From the NCBI GenBank assembly GCA_012931725.1, contig CM022946.1, positions 76,532,880 through 76,596,879 on the forward strand: a stretch of DNA of 64,000 nucleotides. Direction: 5' to 3'. A model generated the notes under the pieces. That model did not search any database. It was given only the letters and a program-made list of their open reading frames with translations, and had not been told where the DNA came from. Positions 21,801 through 32,800 of the stretch are shown one piece after another. The stretch comes from Litsea cubeba. Taxonomy: Eukaryota; Streptophyta; Magnoliopsida; Laurales; Lauraceae. Numbering within the stretch: position 1 is the first letter of the stretch; every line of letters begins with the position of its first letter. The position numbers were made by a program, and so were the translations under genes.

Positions 21801-23381
21801 TCTTCTAAGAAGCGAGCCCGCAGAAGTAAGAGGAGGAGGAGTCATCATAGTAGCAAGGGGCAGCATGAGGGCTCTCCTAACTTGGAAGTTCCTCTTACTA
21901 TTAATGAGGATGTGCCAGTGGATGCTGACGAGCCTCCGGAGAAGAGAAGCCGAGAAGAAGAGACCGTCGGTGAAGGTATGATTCTTCCTTTTTCTCTTTC
22001 CATTTCTTTTCATGGGATTTTTCCATGTTATGATTTGCTTCTTGTTTCTGCTTTTCTTCTCTCTTTTTTTTTTTTAGCAGAGGAAGACTTGGTGATGCCT
22101 GAGGTCCCAACCGATGAGGTGGTGATGGATCCTGTTGAGGCACCTGAAGAAGAACCGACGGGCTCTGGAGTAAATCCAGAATCTCCAATTGGTACGACTT
22201 CTTTTGCTCTTCTTTTTTTTGTTTGTGACTTGGCTTGCTAATCACATTTTTTGTTGCCAGCTGACTTGCCACAGGGTTCTGATGACTTTGAACCATCGAT
22301 GGACGCAAATGTTGATGATGCTTTCGATGAGTTCATGGAGGAAGAAAGTGTTCCGCCAGTCGTCGAAGAAGGTATTTTGTAGTTATAACTCTGATAATGA
22401 TTTTCAAACAGGGTCATATTCATACCTTTTTGTGTTTCCTTTGCAGGTTTTGAAGTGGCAGAGGAGGATCCGTTGCTTCCAGAGCAAGAGATGCCAGAGG
22501 TTGATCCAGAGGTAGAGATTCCTGGGACCAGCTCTGACAATATTGAGGAGATTCCTCGCGCTGAGATTCCTTCCCGAGCAGGAGCAGCTTCAGCTGGAAA
22601 GAGTTCTTTTGTTACTCTTTCAACAGATGATGACATGAGTAGCCGACCAACGGAGTTGGGCGAATCCTCAGCTGGGCCATCTCTTCTTTTTGCGAAGAAG
22701 GTGGTGATGCGAGTTGTGCGCTCTTGGATTGAGACTCTCCTTTCTGGGCACTTGGAAGTCGGATTTGGCATGATCCAGCATGTGCAGGAGATTCTCAGTG
22801 ATGCTGAAGAGGCTGGTCTGGATGTCACAGGTGCCAGGGCGATCGTTGATAGGATCATTGCACTGGGTGACAAGTGGTTTGAGACCGTGAGTTTGGCTGA
22901 TGACCAGTTCTTCAAGGAGATGTTCCTGGACCCTGCTGATAAGGCTAAGTCTGACCTAGATGAGGCTACAGAAAGCAAGAAGGTGGCAGTCCGAAAGAGG
23001 AATAGAGAAGAGCTAACCATCATCGGGCTGACACATGACCTTAACATCCTTGACAGGGAGGTCGATGAGGCCAGGAAACGTCTTGAGCTTCTGCAGGCAC
23101 AAGTCGCTGCCAAATGGGCTGAAATTACAGAGGCTCGTGAAAGGGAGACTGTCCTGATTCACCATGTTGCAGATGCCGAACAGGTTCTCAAAAGGAAGTT
23201 TAATGAGGATAAACAATGGCAAGCTGCTCGAGGTAAGCTTCCTGGTGTGAGAGAAGGGGTACAGCCCACTCCAGCATCTCATGGCAAGTTCCTGAAGAAG
23301 CGTGCCTTAGAATCCTTGACAGCCGAGGCTAAAAGTCTGCTTGGGGAGTTGAACTCTTGGCTGGAGACCATCTTTGATTGA
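18813..23381 (+). pseudogene. Antisense PMD-like gene with four introns
   Basis: Five exons on the strand opposite to gag-pol: 18,813-18,822, 19,471-21,975, 22,081-22,191, 22,261-22,371 and 22,447-23,381. All four introns are GT-AG and phase 1, most with T-rich acceptors. The ATG sits in a good plant context (CAATGGC). Exon 2 encodes an aminotransferase-like plant mobile domain region (WTDCVLLIGGAVLKEAGIF, FVVTNGEIGFSLKELSAITGLP at about 20,140-20,370) and ends with a basic stretch (KKRARRSKRRR, about 21,810) that looks like a nuclear signal. Exons 3-4 are acidic. Exon 5 is a long helical coiled coil. Three one-base shifts (about 19,531, 19,613 and 20,925-20,940) break exon 2, so this copy is probably dead unless they are assembly errors. 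PMD proteins are known in plants both as host genes (MAIN/MAIL family) and in transposons. Confidence 0.75.
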
Positions 23382-24900
23382 GCTCCTGTATACAGAAACC
23401 ATCCTTCTTTCTTTTCTTTTTTTTTTTGGTACCACTTGTATTTTTTGGTACTTATTTTTTGTAGTGCTTGTGAACACTTTTTTTGGTACCACATGCATTT
23501 TTTTGGTACTCTTTTTTTTGTAGTGCTTGTGAACACTTTTTTTTTGTTATCCCTACGCTCACTTTAATCTTTTTGTAATAAAAGTAATTGCTAAATGGGA
23601 TGCTTTTTTTTTTTTGTTATCCCTACGCTCACTTGAATCTTTTTGTGATAAAAGTAATTGCTAAATGGGATTTGATCAAAAGGTTGTCATTTTGTGAAAA
23701 TCTTTTGTCAAATGATTGTTTTGGCATGAAAGCCAGGTTTTTGTTTGTGGCATGGAAGCCAATTTTGGTGGCATTGATAGCCGAATTTGTTTTGTGGCAT
23801 CTATAGCCGGTTTTTGGTGGCATTGATAGCCGGTTTGTTTTGGTGGCATTGATAGCCGGTTTGTTTTGATGGCATTGATAGCCGTTTTTGAAATCCAAGT
23901 TTTTTTTTTTTTGTTTGTGGCATTGATAGCCGGTTTTGTTTTTGGTGGCATTGATAGCCGGTTTGTGGCATTTATAGCCTGTTTTGATGGCATTTATAGC
24001 CGGTTTGGTTTTCAAAAATGCAAGTATCGACTAAAAGTCGCCTCCCTGCTGAATGTTCTTGCAAGTATCGATGGAATGTCGCATCCTTGCTCATTCGGTT
24101 GCGAGTATCGATGGAATGTCGCATCCTCGCGGATTTGGGTGCAAGTATCGATGGAATGTCGCATCCTTGCTTTTCAAAAATTTTGGTTTTGCGGGTACTG
24201 ACTTGATGTCGTTTCCCCATGATTTTTGAAATTTGTGGTTTTCTCGAACCTTTGGGTTATGGATATCAACTGAAATGTTGCGTCTCCACAGTTTTTTAGG
24301 TTTTTTTCGAACCTTTGAAATTTGGGTTGTGGATATCAATTGAAATGTTGCATCTCCACAGTTTTTTAGGTTTTTTCGAACCTTTGAAATTTGGGTTGTG
24401 GATATCAACTGAAATGTTGCGTCTCCACAGTTTTGGATTTTGCAAGTATCGACGAAATGTCGTTTCCCTGCGATTTTGGAAGTGTCGAACGTGGTTCGCT
24501 TGCTTCCGATTTGTGCGAGTATCGACTAAGCGTCGCTTCCTCGCGGTTTTTGAAAAACCATATATTTTTTTTTTGTTTAAAGACACGAGGGTCATAAGTT
24601 TTGACCTAAAACCATTTTGGCGGTAAAAGGCAGGGTGGACTAGGGTGGAAATCCCTGAATCCGGATTTTATTTCAAACCATGAATTTTGGGTTCAAGGGT
24701 TGAAAATTTTGGTCAAGTTAGGGAAAGGTTCCTAAACTTGGATTTTTGTTGAACAATGAAACGATGAAAGTAAGCATTGTTTTAGATTTCTAGAAATTTC
24801 AACATTTGATATGAAAATTCTAAAAAGGGTGGGTTTAGCGAGCGTGTACCTGGAAACCGGTTTTGGCCGTACAAGCATTGCTCTTACCCAGTTGGGTAAG
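23382..24900. repeat. 3' region arrays between PMD gene and integrase
   Basis: No gene. A plus-strand AATAAA at 23,577-23,582 is a plausible polyadenylation signal for the antisense gene. A roughly 75-base duplication follows (ATCCCTACGCTCACTT at about 23,550 and 23,620). At 23,745-24,010 there are about ten units around GGCATTGATAGCCGGTTT. At 24,025-24,190 there are units with AGTATCGATGGAATGTCGCA. At 24,250-24,440 there are three 69-base units with GTGGATATCAACTGAAATG. Arrays like these are typical of the hypervariable 3' regions of Tat-clade elements. Confidence 0.75.
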
Positions 24901-24903
24901 TCT

Positions 24904-26050
24904 TCAAGGGTAGTACCGCTTCAAGAACTTGCCATTGATGGGCAGCATACATCTGTCACCTTCCATATTTAGGAGTGCGTATGCGCCATTGGAGAAAACT
25001 TTGTCGATGACGTAGGGTCCCTCCCATTTTGGCTCAAATTTGCCTTTGGACTTGTGAGCGAAGACCATTGGTCTTTTTATCGCAAGAACCAAGTCATTCT
25101 TTTTGTAGGCACGTTGCCTGACCTTTTTATCGAAAGATCCTGCCATACGTGCTTGGTAAAGTTCAATGCTTTGTTGAGCTTCGAGCCGTCTCTCATCGAG
25201 ATTGTCCAGCTCATGGAGTCGCAATTTGACATTGCTTTCTTGAGTCATGTCATTTTGCAAGGATACCCTCAAGGAAGGAATTTGTACTTCCAAGGGCACG
25301 ACAGCTTCGCATCCATAGACCAAGGAGAATGGTGTGCTATGGGTTGGTCCTCGAACGGTGGTTCGATAGGCCCACAAAGCTTCAGACATTTTGTCGCTCC
25401 AGTCTCTTTTGTGACTAGAGACCATTTTTTTGAGGATTTTGCAGAGTGTCTTGTTGAAAGCTTCTGCTAACCCGTTTGCTGCCGGATTGTATGGAGTCGA
25501 AGGACAGCTTTGAATTTTGTATTTGTCGCAGAACCTGTAGAATCGATGATCCCGGAACTGTGGTCCGTTATCATGGACGAATCTTTTGGGTATGCCGAAA
25601 CGACAAATGATGTTGGTGCGCAGGAACTGAAGGACTGATGAGGTCTTCATTTCGTTAAACGCAAATGCTTCTGACCACTTGGAGAAATAATCCGTAGCGG
25701 CGAAGATGAAGCGATGACCTTTGCTTGAAGGGGGAGAAATAGGACCTATGATGTCCATACCCCAGGCTTCGAAAGGCCATGAGATCGCTGTAGGATGCAG
25801 CCATTCTGGAGGCATGTGAATGTAATCTCCATGAACTTGGCATTGTTGGCAGCGCTTAGCAAATTGCATTGCGTCAGCTACCATGGTAGGCCAGTAATAT
25901 CCTAACCTTTTTATCTGATCATAGAGCTTAGGTCCAGCCTGATGAGCTCCGCAAAGACCAGCATGAACTTCTTTGAGTGTTTCTTCAGCCTCTTGTTGTG
26001 ACAAGCAGCGTAGAAGTACTCCGTTGAAGGATTTCCTGTAAAGGATTTTT
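24904..26050 (-). pseudogene. Integrase of the 23.1-kb element
   Basis: Inserts element DNA into the genome. The N-terminal zinc-binding part has HAGLCGAH and CQQC (HHCC). The catalytic core shows D in GMDIIGPI, D in VHDNGPQF and E in ANGLAEAFN. The C-terminal part has KFEPKWEGPYVI, the GPF/Y-type module. The protein ends at 24,904 shortly after this module, with no chromodomain, as expected for Tat. All visible catalytic residues are intact. The frame is shifted against RNase H near 26,050 (IPFK region), so translation as one polyprotein would fail here. Confidence 0.85.
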
Positions 26051-27250
26051 GAATGGAATATCCAAATGGAAGCTTGGGGTTCGCCTTTGGATGCTTACCC
26101 GTTCTTTTGGATCTTCAGGTAGGATTCCGAACATAATGTAATCAATGAACGGATCCCTCCAGTCGCCAATTGAAGTTTGAAGGATTGAAATCCGACTTCC
26201 GACCACTTGGTGGCATTCAGCAACTGCTTGGTGTGTGTTAAGAGGAGGAAGGATTCTTCTTTCGCACACTGTGACTTGCATGTTTTCCCCTTCCTGGATT
26301 GCCATGGATGCGGCAAGTCCGGCTAGGGCATCTGCACGTATGTTTTCACCTCTACGAATGTGGGTGATGTGACAGATGTCAAACTTTTGCAGAAGTGATT
26401 GTGCCTTGTTGTAGTAGGGCAACAAATCTGGCTTCCTGACTTCAAATTTCTGATTCATCTGGTTGACGATCAGTTGAGAGTCTCCAAAGACTTCCAGCAT
26501 GGTGATACCGGATTCGATGGCGAGTTCCAATCCTAAGATCAGAGCTTGATATTCAGCTGCATTGTTTGTGCATGGTTCCAGTAGCGAGAAAGCGTGTGGA
26601 ATCATGTATTTGTCGGGGCTAACAAAGAGGATGCCAACTCCCGAGATCAGCTGTCTTTTTTCATTTGTCCTGGTTGCACCGTCAAAGTACATGTCCCAGG
26701 AGGCACTTTGTGAGAAAGTCTCCACATTGTAGACTGGTTCGTCTGGGAGATCATCTCTGAGTGGAGAATCTTTAGGCAATGGATGCTCTGCGAGGAAGTC
26801 CGCTAGAGCTTGCCCTTTGATTGCTTTTTGTGGTACATACCTAATATCAAATTGTGACAGAAGGATGGACCATTTTGCCAGTCGAGCATTGAGAGAACCT
26901 GCCTTTGTGACAAGGACCTTCAAGAGGTTGACCCTCGAGACCAGGTAGACTGTGTTGGAAAGCAAGTAGTGACGCAGCTTTTGTACGGCGAACATCACTG
27001 CAAGACATTCTTTTTCGACTGGAGAGTAGCGATGCTCTGCACCTACTAGCATGCGGCTGAGGTAATATAGAGCAGCTTCTTTTCTTTGATCATTTTCTTG
27101 CGCAAGCAGAGCTCCCAGAGAGTGATCAAGGGCTCTTGTGTACAAGATGAATGGTTTTCCAGTGGTAGGAGCAGCTAACACTGGAGGTTTTGTCAGGTAT
27201 GACTTGATGTCTTGGAAAGCAGCTTCACAGTCAGCATCCCAGACAAAGTT
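26051..27250 (-). pseudogene. Dual RNase H of the 23.1-kb element
   Basis: First RNase H at about 26,900-27,150, with FILYTRALDHSLGALL and SPVEKECLAVMFAVQKLRHY. Second, archaeal-type RNase H at about 26,290-26,690, with MYFDGATR, NNAAEYQALILG, VFGDSQLIV and RADALAGLA. All acidic catalytic positions are visible. The linker to integrase follows. In one open frame with the C-terminal part of RT. Confidence 0.85.
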
Positions 27251-28130
27251 TACACCTTTTTTCATCAACCGGGAGAATGGACGGCATTTCCCCGAAAGAT
27301 TGGAGATGAACCGTCTGATGTAGGCCAATCTCCCTTGAAGCCCTTTGAGTTCTCTCAAGGTTCTTGGAGAGGGCATTTCTAGAATGGCTTTGACTTTTAT
27401 GGGGTCAAGCTCTATTCCAGCTTTCCGAACTAAGAATCCGAGGAACTTACCCGACGAGACGCCGAAGAAGCATTTCAATGGATTCATTCGCAGTTTGTGT
27501 TTGCGAAGCCGGAGGAAGACTTCTCGGAGGTTTTCGAGATGATCTTCTTTTCTTTTGCTTTTGACGGCGAGGTCATCAACGTAACATTCAACCGTCTTGT
27601 GCTGCATATCTTGGAATATTTTCATCATAGCCCTCTGATATGTGGCACCAGCATTCTTCAAACCGAATGGCATGACAGTGTAGCAATACACGCCAAACTG
27701 GGGTTCGAAAGGATGTATGTTTTTCATCCTCAGGATGCATCTTTATCTGATTGTAGCCAGAGAAGCCATCCATGAATGTCATTCGCTCGAATCCACAGGT
27801 ATTATCAATCATTACCTCTGGTATGGGGAGCGGAAATTCATCTTTTGGGCATGCGCCATTCAGGTCTCTATAGTCAATACAGACCCTGATCTGCCCATTT
27901 TTCTTTGTCACGGGGACAATGTTGGCCAACCATTCAGGATGTTGTTCCTCACGGATGAAGCCGACGCTTTTGAGTTTTTGAACTTCTTGTTCAATTTTAT
28001 CCATCACATCTGGACGGAATCTTCTTTGGCCTTGCTTGACAGGCTTGATGTCTTCTTGAAGATTGAGTTTGTGAACTGCTATTTTGGGGTCTAAGCCTGG
28101 CATTTCAGCATAAGACCATGCAAAGCAATC
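27251..28130 (-). pseudogene. Reverse transcriptase of the 23.1-kb element
   Basis: The N-terminal part lies in one frame (CFAWSYAEMPGLDP, VCIDYRDLNGACPKDEFP, MDGFSGYNQIKM). A one-base shift at about 27,710 leads to the second frame, with YTVMPFGLKNAGATYQR and the catalytic YVDD in VECYVDDLAVKSK at about 27,570. Apart from the shift no key residue is missing. Confidence 0.85.
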
Positions 28131-29637
28131 AACGAACTCACGAAGAAAAGCGATATACTCGGGTAACTCATCATCCTTTATATTCTTGCTTATGAATACA
28201 GGACGTGGGTTATCTGGTGTTCCCAAGTCTATCTTTTGAACAGGATCTTCTGTTGGAAGGTTCGAAGGTGGTTCCTCCACAATATTTTCGGAGGCTTCCA
28301 GCTCAACGAAACCTTCTGGGGTTTCAAGGGCATTTCCAGACCAAGGTTTTGTTCCTTTCCACGGGTCTTCTTGATCGGTAGTTTTCCCAAGGCTTGCTAT
28401 GAGATGATCCCAATCGCCTGTTGAAACCGAGTCGAAGTAGGCTACTTCTTTTGGAGATGAGGGTTCTTCTGAGTCAGAAGTCCACACGTCTGTTCCATCG
28501 GACAACTCCTCTTCATTTTCGGAGAAATCGTACCAATTGGATGAGCTTTCCTGGATCTTTGTCAGGTGACTCATCAAAGAGATATCCAGGGAGATCGATG
28601 TCTTCATGGACTTGAGATGTTGAGGCTTGGTCAGTATATTGACTTTTAAGCCTTTGTGTCAACTGTCTCAAGGGAGTGTCAGGATCATACCCTAACCCGT
28701 GTGAAGACTTTTCTATATAGCCGTAGAGTCTCCAATCTTCCAGCTGGCTTTTGGTCAAGACGGGCCCCAATGGCGTGAGAATACCGCGTCCTTCTCCCAA
28801 ACCGACTGGGTTTTGAGCGTCATAGCCCATTTTCTTCATAATAGCTTGTGCCACAGAACTGTATAAGGATAGTTGAGGCGTACCTTTATTTTGGAAAGGT
28901 TCAAGCATGGAGTTTGATGAAGAAGCATCCGATCTATGAAAGAAGATCGGGTTTTCCTTTGTTGAAGTTGCTGGAACAACGAAGGAAGCTGACGTAGGAT
29001 CTTCTATGTCAGAAGTTGTCTCCATTGGAGTAAGAGCAGGCTGAACTTGCTGAGTGTCAGCTTGGCTTGACGATGTATCGTCTTCTGGCTCTGAATCCGA
29101 GTCCGTGTCTTGCATGATAGACACGAAAGAGACAACAAATTTGCCCCCAGGCTTTTGTTTTGCCTTCTTCACTTTAGTTGTGATGACCAAAGGCTTTGAA
29201 GATTTGAGGGAGATGATGAAGGGAGTTTGCATGCTCTCTTCAGATTTACCGGATGGTTTGTTTTCTTCCGGTGATTGTTGAGGAGCTTTGCCTTTATCTT
29301 TCTGGAGACTTTCGGCAAAGGATGCTGTATGCTTCTCCTCTTCTTCTTTTTCACCTTCATACATCTGTGAGTCTGCGAAGTGGATTTCTTTACCTTTGAA
29401 GGGTTTTCTGTCCGCAAAGACTCGATGTATCATGCCGTCGTCGCCAACAAACTTGATGCATTGATGTAGAGTTGAAGGGACAACACCATTCTCATGGATC
29501 CAAGGGCGTCCGAGAAGGATGTTGTAGCATGAAGGGGTCTTTATTGCATATACCTGTGACTTCAGAGATAAGATCACCGATCTGCAATTTGAACCTGATT
29601 TTGCCGATAGGCCTTTGAGTACTCCCATCGTATCCAA
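28131..29637 (-). pseudogene. Protease tail, G-patch-like linker and RT spacer
   Basis: One frame (29,637-28,513) begins with the protease C-terminal motif YNILLGRPWIHENG, passes a low-complexity Ser/Glu/Lys region, and reaches at about 28,770-28,865 a segment AIMKKMGYDAQNPVGLGEGR followed by GLGYDP. This resembles a G-patch, a Gly-rich RNA-binding motif reported in some plant retroelements. The next frame (from 28,607) carries an acidic spacer up to RT. No clear intron is visible between protease and RT, unlike described Ogre elements. Confidence 0.65.
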
Positions 29638-29851
29638 AGATAGATACAGATGTGTGGCTCAGTTTGCTGGGTGGGATGCCCAACTCTTCAAGAGCCGATG
29701 TGGAGATAAGGTTGAGTGCAGAACCTGGGTCGATCTGAACTCTATGCATAGGCATTTCCTTGATATACCCCGTGAAGTACAGGGGTCGGTTATGCCTGGT
29801 TTCGCCAAGTAGGAGGTCATCCTTTGTGAAGGCGATGGTTGCACTGGCTGC
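29492..29851 (-). pseudogene. Protease of the 23.1-kb element (-1 frame to gag)
   Basis: Retropepsin active-site segment QIDPGSALNLIS (D-P-G) at about 29,700-29,735, preceded by DDLLLGETRHNRPLYFTGYI. This frame is exactly -1 relative to gag and opens at the heptamer A AAA AAG (29,851-29,857). It runs to 29,492, where a further shift at about 29,555 is needed to reach YNILLGRPW. The second shift has no slippery motif and looks like decay. Confidence 0.75.
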
Positions 29852-32800
29852 TTTTTTAACCGAGAGGCATTCAATGCATGATCCCTCAGTTTCTTCTTTT
29901 CTCCCTTTGAGGAGGCTTCTGAGTTTTTGACCCGGTAATCCATTTCAATTTGGAGGACTTGCGGGGCATGTTTGTCGACATCCTCATTCAGTTTTTGTAA
30001 TTCTGAGATGAGATTATCACGAGTGTGCGGAGACATTCGCAACAAATCTAGGATGTGCAGACGTGCAGGTATGTGCTTGAAGTGTTCAATCAAGTCATAC
30101 TTGAAAGCCTCCTTAGGGCCTGCATGTTCATCATTGTTGCCACTAGGGGCGCTTACAACATCTTTTCCCGAAGGATTTACATATGTAAAGGAAGATTGGT
30201 TGTAATTTTTGTGATAGTCCCGGCCAGAGCGGGTGCCTCTACCAACTTCGAGAGCTTCTTGAGAAGGGTCTTCGTTTGGAAGATTGTCTTCAGGATCAAG
30301 AGGCTGTCGTTTTTCATTTGCTGAGGATGCATCAGCAGCAGAGTTACCATCCTCAGTGATTGTGTTGCATGGAGCATTTTCCGGGAACAAGTCCTGAACA
30401 GCATCCAGCAATCTTTCTTCTTCGTTGACTAATTCATCGTCCCAAGCATCAATGGCTGGGAATTCTTCAGTCAGGAAGGGTGTGAACTTTGAAGTCACAG
30501 TCTCAGGAGAAGAAACCTGAGAGGGTGTCATCTCAGTGAAAGTCACGTGAGACGAGGTGGCTCCAGAAGATATATTGCTAGGCGTCGCCGGAGTGTAAGT
30601 GCTCTCATCAGACGATGCTTCGGAAGAGCTATAATCCCGAATTATCACATTACAGGAAGCTCTGACGGGAGACGTTGCCTGATCGGAGTCAGACTCATCC
30701 TCGGATGTGAGAGGATCGTCTATCCAGCAATTTTCTCCATTTTCAGGAGTTAAGGGAGGATGTACCTGATGGTCTTCAGGGACTTCAGGCTCTGGATTGC
30801 GAGGAGGCTCGTTGACGCGTTCTTGCTCTTGTTCTAGAGCGAGTCGCTGCAAGATCCTTGCATATTCTTCAAGATCAGGCATAGGAGCCGGATCTTCTTC
30901 TTCATCATCTCTTTGTGGCTCAACATCGTTGATTTCCACTGGAGTAATGAGAGGTGCTGGGTCAGCAGCATTTTCTTGTACAGCCTCTTGGTCTTCTTCA
31001 TCATCGGACCAGGATCCTTGTGGCTGTAGGGGGTTATACCAGATTACTGGCATAAGATGAGACTCAGGAACCCATTCTTCATCGGAGAGATATTCTCCTG
31101 TTTCAAGGGACTCCTCCCACTCATCTGTGTAGTTGGATTCGAATCCATCATCGGTGTCGCTGGATTCGTATCCATCAATGGAGAATCCAACTACCGAATT
31201 GCAAGAGTATGATGTCTCCTGCATGGCTTCTCTGAATTGAGGTGGCATGAAATCACTGAGAGTGAATTTCCTTACCCCCTTTGAAGTCTCTGGAAGGGAT
31301 GTTTTTGTTACCTCCAGTGAAGCGGTAGAGGAAGCCTCTGCCTTTTCTTTGACCTCTAGTTTTGGCTGGGTCTTCTCTTGCCGTTTGAGCTTGAGGAGAT
31401 GTTTCCTAGCCTGCCTTCGCTGTCGAGCTGTAGGCTTTATTTTCACGACCTCCCAATTTTCATCTTCCAGGAGATCGGGATGTACCCATATCGGTTGTCC
31501 GTCTGGTGTCGGGTAAGGAACCAGTTCTTCGGACGCTTCGATTGAGTTTATCACCTTGAAGGAAGTAGTGATCTTCTTCTTCGGTGATCTTGATGTTTGT
31601 CCACATGTCACCATGTTGACGGAGGCAGACCCATAGTTTTTGTCAAAGGTGATGACTCCGTTTTTCCACATCTCATTTATTTTCTCTCTCACAACGAAGC
31701 ATTGATTGAGAGGATGTGAGATCATCTGGTGGTATGGACAGTACCGAGGATCGTTGGTTTTGCCAACATCACCCGGTCTTTTTGGTTCAGGCAAGGTGAG
31801 CTTGCCATTTGCCACAAGAGCCCCGAAAATTTCATCAACATCTTCATCAAACGGGTATTTCTTCTCTACTCGTTCTTTGAAGGCGTCAGAGAGTTCAGGT
31901 CTCTTACCAGCAGCTTTGTTCTCAGCTTTCTTTGGTGGCTGAGGAGCTGGCTTGGTCTGCACATTGAGGACCTCTTTCTTCTTTGGTTTAGAGGTTGCAA
32001 TGGCGGTTGGCTCTTTCTTTGATGATTTCTGACTGTTGAGGTCTTTAATCACCGTTTCAGCTTCCATGGAAGCTTCTAGGAGTTCTCCCAGGTTTTTTGA
32101 TTTGTTGCCGATGATCATGGAGCGGATTCTGGCTCTCATGTTGTTTCGGCAGATGTCGACTAGCGACGCCTGTGGCAATACATCAGAGCATTTGTATGCC
32201 ATTGCTTTCCACTTGTGAATGAAGTCATACGTTGACTCATTCTCCCCCTGTTTTAGGCTGCACAGCTGAGCCATAGTAGCAGGGTGATCCTCACCTTTGA
32301 AGTGAGTCAGGAAGCGTGTCTCTAGCATGGCCCAGTTTTGGATTGAGTCCTCCGGCAGAGTGGAGTACCAATCGAAGGCCGTACCTTTTAGGGTACTTGC
32401 AAAGAGGCGGATCTTGAGTGCATCTTGATCCGCGATAGCTCCTGTCAGGATCTTGAAGTGGATGACGTGCTGTCTGGCTGATCCTTTCCCCGTATATGTT
32501 TGGAGAGTAGGATGCTTGAATTTGGTGGGGAACGGGACCGAGTCCATCCATAAGGGATATGGTGGCTTGATCCCATGCTCTTTGAGTATATCCTCTTCTT
32601 TTGCTTTGGCGAGGATACCGTCTACGTCCTTTTTGGTAAGGGCGCGTGACTCATTTTCTTCTCTATTTACCTCGTCGTCTTGATGATTCGGAGGAGGTTC
32701 ATTGTTCGCCTGATTTTGGAAGGCGAGGAGAAGGTTTTCCATCAGAGTTTCAATCCTCTGCTGGCCCTGTTCCAACTGCTGGATGCGGGTAATCGCATCT

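Noticed and set aside
18684..23381. The PMD-like gene as a separate host gene or a further nested transposon
   Set aside because: It has no flanking duplication or terminal repeats and sits between the polypurine tract and integrase of one young element, so it is best seen as part of that element.
23745..24440. Short regularly repeated units as a possible CRISPR array
   Set aside because: Eukaryotic setting; units are directly adjacent tandem repeats without unique spacers.
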